From contig NC_092360.1 of NCBI RefSeq assembly GCF_030848805.1, forward strand, positions 496,001-560,000: a stretch of DNA of 64,000 bases, read 5' to 3'. This document shows positions 53,874 to 64,000 of the stretch, in pieces. Position 1 is the first letter of the stretch, and each line of letters starts with the position of its first letter. The stretch comes from Temnothorax longispinosus. Lineage: Eukaryota; Arthropoda; Insecta; Hymenoptera; Formicidae. The translations under genes and the position numbers were made by a program. The notes beneath the pieces were generated by a model. That model saw only the letters and a program-made list of their open reading frames with translations. It did no database searches and was not told the origin of the DNA.

Positions 53874-56800
53874 ATGTTGCTGCAGCCTAAATTGACAAAT
53901 ACGTCGCCGAATTTCGGCAAACCACCCGACAAGCAGAACGAGGTTAGATTAATATATACGAAGTTATAGCAATAAAGCCAATATGAAATGACATAATTAA
54001 AATTATACTCTCATAAATCTTTTAATTTAATTAATTAAAAAAAATGGTGTTATATAAAGTCTATTAGAGAATTAATTATAAAATGTATTATTGTAGAGGA
54101 TTAGGATTAATTACACTAGCAGAAGCAGGAATAAGAAGTTTTAAGTCTGAAAAGTTAAATGAGATTTTTTTCTGAAAATATTAATATTAATGTACTCTTA
54201 AATGTGGTACTTATTCATATACCGGTGCCATTTCCAATTTTCTTCTACTTGAAAGTGTAACAATTATTCTTGACATAAAACTGTTTCATATGGAAAGTTG
54301 GAAACCCATGTAGAATCATTTTAATCTTTGACTATAGAAGTTACTTCTATAGTCAAAGATTTTAATGTAGCGAGTTGTATACAAAGTGAAATTAGAACCA
54401 TGACATCAACAATAGTTGAGGAGCTGACTTCAATTAGAAGTAGTGCCTGTATAATGAATAAGTACTGTAAATGTTAACATTTTTATTATTTTTATATAGA
54501 TTTGCTTGTAAGCTTATGTTAATATAGTAGGAAACAATTTCTCTATATTTATGTTGCAATGTTTAAAAAAGCTATAGAATTTAATGCATATTATAGGAAA
54601 AATGCCTCGATAAGGCTTACATAATTTTATTATTTGTTTCAGCTATTGCAATCTCTAGGTATGCCTCATGTTGATTCCTTTAATTATATGCTAGAAGATG
54701 GCCTTTTTCAAGGTTTAAAGGACAGTACGCCAGTGTATTTAACTCTTCCCAATGATGACAAGGTAGTTCTCAGGCTGGACGATGTATATATCTACAAGCC
54801 CACTGTTCCTTCTAATACAATCGGCGTGAAAACATATAAAGTATATCCGACAGAATGTCGACAGAGAGGCGCCACTTACAAGGGTAAGATAATAGTGAGA
54901 CTTGGATGGTCTGTCAATGGTAAGGAGCAGGAACCTCTTGAGAGGGATTTGGGAGAAGTTCCGATCATGGTCAAGGTAAAGTCCAGATATGATTTCCTGA
55001 CTTTCACTTGTGTTGAGTCGCATTTACTACTTTATACGGTTGCATTCTAAATAGGTAATTTTATTTATGTTGAATCACAATTTTTTTTACACCTGATATT
55101 TTGCAGTCTAATCGATGCCACTTAAACAAAATGAGCCCTGAAGAATTAGTCACTCACGGTGAACATGAAGAAGAATGGGGTGGATATTTCATAATCAGAG
55201 GCTTAGAGCGACTCGTACGTATGTTAATAATGACAAGACGAAACTATCCTATTGCTGTCAAAAGGCCAACTTGGAAAGGTCGTGGGGTACAATTTAGCGA
55301 CTTAGGTATTCTTTTGAGAAGTGTCCGGGACGACAACTCAGCCATTGTACGTATTTGAGTAGAATTTTCCTGCATGCACTATTTCTCTTGTTATTCTCGT
55401 ACAGGTCATATATTATCATAATTGTGTCTTTTTGCAGAATAATACACTGCACTATGTGACCGACGGCTCCGCAAAATTTGCATTTACGTACAAGAAAGCT
55501 ACGTACTATGTGCCACTAATACTGATGTTAAAATGTTTAATAGACGTGACCGATTTATATATTTACAAAGTGCTAATCGCTGGATGTGAAGATGATCTTT
55601 ATTACAATAATTGTGTCATGAATATGTTACGTGCTGTACACGAAGAAGGTCTACACTGGCACGAACAGTGTAAAGCGTACATAGGAAAGGTGTTTAAAGT
55701 AAAATTCTCCGAATTGCCTGCAGACGCGACTGACATAGATGTTTGTGATTACATTATCAAGTGAGTTTGAATTTTATTCAATAATTTATGTTACGTTGCA
55801 GTTTCCTGTGTAATCCTCAATTTAATTATGTTTATCATTTTTATCGCACAGACATTGTGTCGCTATTCATCTTGACGAGCCCACCGATAAGTTCCATTTA
55901 CTTGTGTTTATGACCAAAAAACTGTTTTCGCTCGCGAATAACAAATGCGCCGTTGAGGGTGCGGATTCCGTGATGATGCAGGAGTGTTTAATGGGTGGGC
56001 ACTTGTATCTTCAGGTTCTTAAAGAAAAACTATGTTCGTGGCTAGTAGGACTCAAACTTCATATTCTCAAACGTGCCAAGAGCGCTGGTAATAGATATAT
56101 CTTAAATATGCGTAAGTATTTTATTTAAAATGTTGGTCTTTTTGTGGAAAAAAAAACTGTCAAGTTGGGTTTATAGATGACTAACTTTTTTTTCGAAATA
56201 TACTTATTTAGAGGAAATGTTGAACGTCACTAAATTTCGAAGCAACATTGATTCGCAAATGGAGTACTTCTTATCCACCGGAAATATAAGATCACCTACT
56301 GGTTTGGGGCTCATGCAAACTTCTGGTCTTACGATTGTTGTGGAAAATATCAATAGAATGCGTTATATGAGTCATTTTCGTGCGATACACAGAGGCGCAT
56401 ACTTTCAAAATATGAGGACTACTGAAGCTCGTCAACTGTTGCCTGATGCATGGGGTAATTAAGAACTTTGCCGTAATTTCTACAATAATAGATATACAAA
56501 GGTTTTAGAAAATGGTTGATTATGCATGATATAAGCAATCATTGTAAGCAATCTCCTATTGTATACAATATTACATATATATTTATAAAGATTTTTTATA
56601 ATATATTAATCTTTAAATAATTATGATGATTTGTTTGTAGGATTTATTTGTCCGATTCATACACCAGACGGTGCTCCATGCGGATTGCTCAATCACTTGA
56701 CAATGAATTGTATCGTCACGAAACATCCAGATCCAAAATTGAAAGCTGCTATACCTACAGTACTGGTAGATCTCGGAATGGTTCCATTATCTATCGCAGA

Positions 56801-58351
56801 TGATTGGAGAAATTCGTATAACGTAATGTTAGATGGGAAATTGATCGGCTTGATTCAGGACAAAATTATTAACAGAGTAGTATACAAGTTGAGGTTGCTT
56901 AAGATAAACGGTCGAGAAGTGAGTTGTAAACGTGATGCCTTTTGATTTGACTTGTAACATGGTATGGCACATGATATCCGATATATTTTATCTTTAGGTA
57001 CCGTCAACATTGGAAATTGCGCTGGTGCCAAAGAAAAATGTTCCAGCTCAGTATCCGGGATTATTCTTATTTACTAACGCGGCTAGAATGATGAGACCGG
57101 TTATAAATTTAGCTACGCAGAAGGTAGAGCTTATAGGAACGTTTGAGCAAGTTTACATGGAAATCTGTGTGACCCCTCAAGAAGCATACGAAGGGGTAGA
57201 TATATATAATTTTCATATTATTTTTTTGCGTGCGTTAATTTTTTTAAATTTCTGTATAATGTGACAATTTTACTTTTTTTTTTTACTAGTTGACAACTCA
57301 TCAGGAGGTAAGCCCGACAACAATCTTCAGCAATTTAGCTAATCTCATTCCGCTGCCAGATTGTAACCAAAGTCCAAGAAACATGTATCAGTGTCAAGTA
57401 AGTCTATATTACATGAAATAATTAGCATGTTTCAATGTTCACTGTCCATATCTGTGGATATGAACTGCCACTTGCATATTCGCAGGGCATAAATAATAAT
57501 ATAATAATATAATCCGTGGAGCCTTGAATTAAAAATATTCCGACTTGCATCTGAATCTTGTGGACTGTGAATGCATTAATAGCACATGATGCTGATTGAA
57601 ATATATCGATTTTTTAATAATCTTGCAGATGAGTAAGCAAACAATGGCTACACCCTGTCACAATTGGCAACAGCAGTCACAAACGAAACTGTACAGACTG
57701 CAAACGCCTGCCGCACCACTCTTTAGACCGGTACATTATGATAATATTAACATGGACAACTTTCCGATGGGTACTAATGCGATAATTGCTGTTATCTCGT
57801 ACACAGTGAGCTACAATTTTGCTATTTAATATTTTGTTTCTAGTATCAGTGATTTTACCTTTATATTTGTCTCACCATTCTATATCGATAATTTGATGTA
57901 CAGGGATACGATATGGAAGACGCAATGGTCATCAACAAGTCGGCGTTCGAACGTGGCTTCGGACATGGAACGGTTTATAAATCCGAGTTTGTTGATTTGA
58001 ACGATAAAAAGAGTTATTTCGCTCGTGATCCGGAAAAACCTGAACTTGTGAAAACAATAGATGTTGACGGTTTGCCCATGCCAGGTATTATTATTAAAGA
58101 AGGAGACGCATACTATTCGTAAGTAGCTCTTGTAACTACAATATCGTCACATTATGGTCTCTTTATTCTAAAATCTCATCGATGGTCTATGTATTTCACA
58201 GTTATTACGATGCTGATAACGGTCAGTATGTCGTTGGACGATATAAAAGCACGGAAAATGCTTATGTCGACACTGTAAAACTGTGTGGTACATTAAGTCA
58301 GGATTCCCGAAGAGCGTGCATTACATTCCGTATTCCTGTTAGTACAATTAT

Positions 58352-58387
<36 letters not shown>

Positions 58388-60092
58388 ATATATGTATATA
58401 CACACATACATATGTGTGTATATTTTATTTTACGTTTTCTTATTTTAAATACAATTTATATTTAGAGAAATCCCACCGTTGGAGATAAATTCGCGTCAAG
58501 AGCGGGACAAAAAGGAATCCTTTCGCGACTGTATCCTGTTGAGGATTTACCGTTCACGGAGACCGGGATGGTTCCCGATATTATATTCAATCCGCACGGT
58601 TTCCCGAGTCGTATGACGATAGGTAAGCCGGAGAATTTATTTTATGCAACACGTGCATGGAAAGTGGCCCATTATGCATGCTACGCGTGCGTGATAGACC
58701 ACTTTCCACGCACTTGCAACATAAAATAGGGTGTGTAAGCCGTGTGTAAAGATGAAAATTCCCGTGTGAGGAGTTTACGCACGAGCCGAAGGCGAGTGCG
58801 GTAACCGCACCCGGGAATTTTCATCTTACGGCACTTGTTACACAAATAACTATTGTTGGAATACGTTATAGTTTACACCGATCACTTTATATGCGTATTA
58901 AATAGTAAATAACTAGTAAACTAGTTCAATTATTAGCTGATCAGCTTAAATATACAATTTGATACACGTATCAAGAGATCGGTGTAAACTAGGCCATAAT
59001 ATAATACAATGACGAACTGACAGCGTTCAATTAAACCTGTATTTAGCATGAGTATTCGAATATACAATATTAAAGATTATTTTTCTCATAAGAATCTATC
59101 AAGAAAATGTAGATGTAATTTTAATGTTAACGGCCGTGCAATAAATTATTTTCTATTATCACAGCTATGATGATCGAAGTGATGGCTGGAAAATCAGCGG
59201 CTGTGCATGGATTGGCTCACGATGCCACGCCTTTTAGGTTTGACGAAGAAAACACGTCCATGGACTACTTCGGAAAATTGTTAGAACTCGGTGGTTATAA
59301 TTATTACGGAAATGAAAGAATGTATTCGGGTATTTATGGATGCGAGATGACCGCCAGCATCTTCTTTGGCGTTGTGCATTATCAGAGATTACGACATATG
59401 GTCTCTGATAAGTGGCAGGTAATTAACTTATACGAATTTCTATATTAGCATCTAATGAAAATAAGATTTATTTTTTTCACTCCATCTTTTCTCATATATT
59501 TGTTATTTGATTGCAATTCTCATTTGACGAGTTTTTATTTGTCTCCGTTTTCTATATATTTTTAAATAATTTAATTTGATTATACTGAAACTAGGCTAAA
59601 CGTGTATCTCATTTCTAGGTGAGAAGTACCGGACCGATTGACATGCTAACGAGACAACCCATTAAAGGTCGTCGACGCGGCGGCGGTATTCGATTTGGAG
59701 AGATGGAACGAGACGCTTTGATTTCTCATGGTTGCTCGTATCTCCTTCAAGATCGTCTCTTTCATTGCTCTGATAAAATAACGGTAAGATATGATTTTCT
59801 CCAGATATGCCAATACTAACTGATTAAGTATTACTTATCTATATACAATTTGATTATATATCTGATTAAAATAAATATTTATTTACAGACTTTAGCGTGT
59901 CAAAAGTGCGGCTCATTACTCGGACCGGAATTAATAGTGAAAAGTATGTATTATGAAGACGAGAAAAGGTGCCGCTTGTGCGGTGAGGAAGATACGGTAG
60001 AGGAGATCGAGATACCATATATCTTTAGATTTCTTTTAATACAGTTGGCGTCCTGTAATATAAACGTTAAAATAAAATTTAGCCGAGTTTAA
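53874..60092 (+). CDS. Polr1B: RNA polymerase I second-largest subunit, RPA2/RPA135 (16 exons, 1119 aa)
   Basis: Nucleolar subunit forming half of the Pol I active cleft, for rRNA synthesis. Exons: 53874-53942, 54643-54975, 55107-55346, 55438-55760, 55852-56111, 56212-56454, 56641-56918, 56998-57195, 57290-57397, 57629-57805, 57904-58118, 58202-58337, 58466-58622, 59165-59418, 59619-59783, 59889-60092; frame is continuous. Markers: [19 protein letters not shown] (Pol I-type lobe, unlike Pol II), [52 protein letters not shown] and [22 protein letters not shown]-terminal zinc ribbon has CQKC and CRLC pairs, then [20 protein letters not shown]. Length is near human (1135). Three hairpin elements occupy intron 13. 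Confidence 0.97.
58639..58728. mobile_element. Hairpin MITE in Polr1B intron 13, first of three
   Basis: ATTTTATGCAACACGTGCAT and GGAAAGTGG at the left pair with CCACTTTCCACGCACTTGCA and ACATAAAAT at the right. About 40-bp arms, starting 16 bp after the exon 13 donor. Confidence 0.7.
58731..58843. mobile_element. Hairpin MITE in Polr1B intron 13, second of three
   Basis: GTGTGTAAGCCGTGTGTAAA then GATGAAAATTCCCG pair with CGGGAATTTTCATCTTACGG and CACTTGTTACAC. It abuts the first element almost directly. The GC-rich centre contains CGAGCCGAAGGCGAGTGCGG. Confidence 0.7.
58869..58992. mobile_element. Hairpin MITE in Polr1B intron 13, third of three
   Basis: TAGTTTACACCGATC at the left pairs with GATCGGTGTAAACTA at the right. 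The AT-rich interior is only weakly paired, so this has short terminal repeats, unlike the first two. Confidence 0.65.
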
Positions 60093-60527
60093 CTAATCGT
60101 GAGAATGTGCCTATAATGTATATGTACGTGTATATATTGAGTGCAGTTTTTTTTCAACAGAGTAAAATTTTATTTTCTTTTTCTAACATTCCAGACAACA
60201 AATTCTATTCATAAAGCTAAGATATTACACGATGAAGTTCATTACACTGGCGTTTATATACCTATCATATATTCGCAATGTAAAACATCTGTATATACAC
60301 AATTCGATCAACAATTTATGTTACAAAATTAATTTGCCCAAAAGAGAAATGGATTCGATTATATATCCTCTCTTCTTTTTTTACAATTGTATATAATGAA
60401 AGGGAATGTAAATATCTTGAGTTTTGTGTGCTTTACAACAAGCGAATGGTAGATTATATTACGCGAACTATATAATACTTTCGAAAATCTCTTGAAACCA
60501 GAATATTTGTACAAGTTGCATAAATGT

Positions 60528-60683
60528 TCAAGCTTTTGCTGGCACTTGTGCTCCGGGCTTGTTAGTGGGTGCTCCAGATGCGCCTGTCTGTTCTTTCTCC
60601 AATTGCTTTCCAAGATACTCCCTAGAAAATAAACAGATTGAGGAGTAGTTACAAATTTTTATATATAAACGTTAAATAAAAAG

Positions 60684-60733
<50 letters not shown>

Positions 60734-63700
60734 GAATACATGAAATAGAATATATGAAAATATTTAAAATGTTCTTATAAATCAATTATTTTAATAACAT
60801 AAACGTCAAATAATGTAAGATATTTTAAACTCTGTAACTTACCAATTATGTACCATAAGTTTTTGCACTGCAAGTAGAGCCTCGTATCTAACATTAGGAT
60901 CCTCATGCCCAAGAAGCTGCATCACACGCTGTTTCCCGCCAAGTTGTTCAAGTATACTAAAATACGTGGAACGGGTGTTTTAATAAATTGCAGTTTTAGC
61001 AGTAAAAAGAATTTAACACGGTATTTAATGGTATTTTTGACGTACTGCTTGCCACGTGGATAATGACGCACGTATTCGCCAATGTCGAAACTGGCCACGC
61101 TGAGAACGAGCGGATCTTTACTGGTCTCTAATAGATGGACCAGAATCCGCAAGAGTTCATAATTCTTTTCGTTAAGACGACTGGCATTCTCGCGCCAGAA
61201 TTTGCCCGATTTGTGAACGGGAGACCATTCTAGACGACCGGACTTCACTTCCGTCGAATATTCGTCGAATGAACTTAGATCCTGCACGGATGCTTGCAGT
61301 TTGTCATTGAGGAACTCGATATCATCAGTGATGTCCTCGTCGTCGAATTTTCGTTGGCATAATATGGAAAGCTGCTTCAGTACCTTGCATTGCACCATAG
61401 CGATGCAATGTTCCTTGGCAACTTGTCCGTCTTCTACTTTCTCAATCAAATTCTATTAACACGAAAAGATACCAACCATGAAGTAATCTTATATAACTAT
61501 TTTTTAACTCTACAACACACTTCCGACTTACCCTGAACACCGCAAGTATAATACGTGTTACTTTTTCTTTGACCGAGTCGCTGAGTATATCGGCAAGAAT
61601 GGGTATGACATTGAATCTGCGATACATAATTAATATATAATTAGATAATATGGCGATTAGATTGAATATTATCTACTAGAGTATCTCTAGTAAATCTCTA
61701 GTAATGTCAAACGGGGGATACGCTACTCACTTATTCATCTTTTCCGCCAAGAGAGGATTGAAAGTAAGTACCCACAGACAGAAAATAAGCTGATATTGCA
61801 CTTGGAAGTTTACTCTGCCAGACAGAACACTGAGGAGGGTCGAAATTCCATCGACGGACACGAATGCAAAGCGATATTCGTCTATACGAAGCATCATTTG
61901 TAGACATCGCGCCACTGATTGAATGTACTCATTGTTCTAAGTGAATAAAAATAATTAATATATACTTTATAAGTTTTTTCTTACAAAGGTATGGAGATAA
62001 GAAGAAACAAAGAAAATGAATCTGTCTTCAATTTCAAGGACAAGCGTTTAATAAATATGTTGCTACATGCAAAAGTACGACAGTAAAATAATTCAATATT
62101 GTAAAAAGAAAAAGACATTTTAGCACTTATTAAGAGAAAAGTAAATTTTATAAGTTTGCAAGTTGGCTCTCTTAAGGTTTTAAGGAATTTGCATTTATAA
62201 ACGTAACATTCACATAAAATAGGCTTTTATAAAGCACAAATCATGCATATATCTATGATTATACTTTTATCAATTAATTGTCCTAAACGTAAGAGACTCG
62301 TGATACTTTTCCGAGGTCCCGACGAATTATTAGTGGCTCACTTGTTGGCAGATAACTTAAAAAAACGTCATAATTCGTTTAGAATAATGAGTAATACTAC
62401 TGATTAGTCGTTACAAAACCAACCGGGTTGAGCAATTCGTGCAGGTCATTGGCCTCCTTGGCCTGCTCCACAGCAGTATCTTGTTCTAGTCCCGCATGCA
62501 AGTCTGTGTGATCCTGAAGAGCATCGAACTAAAACCCCATTTCTCTCATTTCTTTTCATTTATTACAAATTCTATTGTAATTTAAGGTTCTCTGAAGCTT
62601 GAGTGCGGAAAGCAGAATATCTAGTTGTCAGTCGCACGACGATTTATCGTTTTATTGGGTTAGTTATGCGCTTATTTTTAATTTTATATCTAAATTTTGT
62701 CGATTTTTCACACAGACTGTTGCCACGTAAATTCTATAATCTCTAAATGCCACACAGACTTTTGCCACAACCCATCGGATTAGTGTGTTTACAAATATAA
62801 GTATTATTTAATTAATTTTATAAAATAACAATATTAAAAATAATGTATATTAACTTAAATAATATAAAGCATGAAGTGTTTATATCAGTGTTAGTGTAAT
62901 AAAAAAGCATTAAAAGGAGAAATGCCATCCTTTTCATTAAACATAAGTATAAGATGCATGATTATTTCTGAAGAAATCGTGCCCATACAAATATAAGCTA
63001 GCTCAATTACTAAAAACACATCGCATGCAGCATGCAGTTAAAAGTTTTCATATTAAAAGGTAAAACAGTAGTAGCTACATGAAGCAACTAACTCTATATA
63101 TTATTAGCCTTTAAACAAAGATTATTTCATTATTTGGCTACAAGATAAGTATACATTTTCTCTATATACAGTAAGGTGCATTAATCGATGAGTCATAGAG
63201 AATTCTGACTTTTTAATAATTTACTTCAATAATTTATTAAAGACCCAGCGGCCAATAAATCAAAATTCGATGACCCATCAAATTAATGCACCTTACTGTA
63301 CAACAAATTAAGTAAAAAATTAAATAAAAAAAAATGTTAGATGTACATAGAAAACTTATACATGCTCAGAAAAAAAATAGATTCCAAAATCCAAATAATC
63401 CGTATAGTTTTAAATCAATCTATATTTAAGTATTATGAATATAGAATATATTTGATTATAAAAAGTAATTATTATAAACTACTAGTACTCTGAAATAAAA
63501 ATAAAATAAGTTATCAATCTTATTATACCAATAGTTATTTCAACTTCCTGACTTGTGCAACATGCATGCAATAATCTGTCAAACTCACGCTAAGTTTCAG
63601 CTGATCCTTGAGCCATGTTAAATAAAACTGAAGATCAGTTTTTTCCATGAAATCGTGACTCCAGCAAGCCAACTTGGCTATAATACGCGACGTCATGTTC

Positions 63701-64000
63701 ATTATAAAGCCGTCTTGCCTGTTCAACAGATTGAGGAATGGTCCCCAGACAGATTCTCGTTTCCGCGTGGAGTGTTCGCGGAAGATTTCCACGCGACCGC
63801 GGTCCTCCTATAAATATTACATCAATTTCCATTAATAAATAAAATATCTTTTATTAAAAATATTGACAAAATAACATGGTTAATAAAAAGATCTTTATTT
63901 AATCTATTATAATAAGAAAAAATATATATAATAAGAGAAAAGATGTGTTGCTATACCTGTAGCATATCATCAATCATTGTGAGAATATATTGAATCGTCT
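60528..64000 (-). CDS. VhaSFD: V-type H+-ATPase subunit H (3' part; 5' end beyond the window)
   Basis: Regulatory H (SFD) subunit of the V1 sector, needed for ATP hydrolysis and proton pumping in endosomes, lysosomes and epithelia. Exons on the minus strand: 64000 (open)-63957, 63807-63589, optional 62528-62424, 61936-61731, 61616-61532, 61452-61046, 60956-60843, 60621-60528. Markers in order: [109 protein letters not shown] and [20 protein letters not shown]. The ARM/HEAT-repeat body is intact. The tail ends GAQVPAKA, longer than the vertebrate end. It converges on Polr1B, 435 bp away. Confidence 0.96.
60689..60727. repeat. (TA)n microsatellite, VhaSFD last intron
   Basis: About 19 TA units inside the last intron. 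Confidence 0.85.
62424..62528 (-). CDS. VhaSFD: Candidate 105-nt cassette exon of V-ATPase subunit H
   Basis: Between the exon ending DQLKLS and the exon starting NNEYIQSV lies an open block with a good acceptor (TTTTAG) and a GTTGGT donor. It is exactly 35 codons in phase 0 and acidic ([33 protein letters not shown]). Skipping it also leaves the frame intact. Mammalian subunit H has an optional 18-residue segment at the same place. The donor is weak (GTTGGT), so inclusion may be regulated. Confidence 0.65.
63169..63298. mobile_element. Tc1/mariner-type MITE, VhaSFD intron
   Basis: CAGTAAGGTGCATTAAT at the left pairs with ATTAATGCACCTTACTG at the right, with TA on each side (63167-63168 and 63299-63300). 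This is the pattern of Tc1/mariner elements. About 130 bp with no coding capacity. The remaining intron sequence 62529-63588 shows nothing else. Confidence 0.8.

Noticed and set aside
60141..60332. Possible extra Polr1B coding exon
   Set aside because: The frame from 59889 already ends with the family's normal C-terminus at 60092; this stretch is probably 3' UTR.

Overview
This is a eukaryotic, insect-like window: AT-rich introns and spacers, GT-AG spliced genes, many hairpin transposons (MITEs), TA and GT microsatellites, two runs of 500 Ns, and host genes whose proteins look like standard insect orthologues (mts-type PP2A, VhaSFD, Polr1B, sds22). My best guess is a hymenopteran, possibly an ant; that is inference from composition and gene style. 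All gene names rest on family recognition by eye; no database search was possible. Exon limits come from splice signals plus frame continuity and may be off by a base.

Layout. 1-6.4 kb: no resolved gene, but a dense block of hairpin elements with TTA/TAA target duplications (PIF/Harbinger style), some nested inside others. This block forms a palindrome of about 4.5 kb (1895-6386) whose central spacer holds an inverted copy of the 5' end of MED15. A 500-N gap follows. 7.3-16.1 kb (+): MED15 in 12 exons; its 3.8-kb intron 4 holds a mariner transposase relic, a MITE and an unidentified 345-codon ORF. 17.7-20.7 kb (-): AMACR in 5 exons ending in the peroxisomal signal SKL, with a long foldback element in an intron. 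22.3-23.7 kb (+): sds22/PPP1R7. 25.8-29.1 kb (+): PP2A catalytic subunit, 309 aa, behind a CpG-rich promoter. 33.0-37.3 kb (-): an SLC25A16-type mitochondrial carrier, 316 aa in 7 exons.

38.5-51.1 kb (+): the most unusual region. Four tandem, two-exon copies of a diverged KIF-binding protein (KBP/KIFBP) family gene lie head to tail. Copy 1 is frameshifted, copies 2-4 are intact (523, 526 and 526 aa), and copy 3 is a mosaic of copies 2 and 1. Decayed pieces of the neighbouring SLC25A16 gene lie between copies 1 and 2 and between copies 3 and 4, so the array grew partly by duplicating an SLC25A16-KBP block.

53.9-60.1 kb (+): RNA polymerase I second-largest subunit, 16 exons, 1119 aa. 60.5-64.0 kb (-, runs off the right edge): V-ATPase subunit H, with a candidate 105-nt in-frame cassette exon at the place where mammals splice alternatively.

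The single-copy genes are unrelated housekeeping genes (transcription, peroxisomal lipid metabolism, phosphatases, mitochondrial transport, rRNA synthesis, proton pumping) and give no sign of acting as a cluster. The novelty lies in the KBP array and the hairpin-element palindrome.
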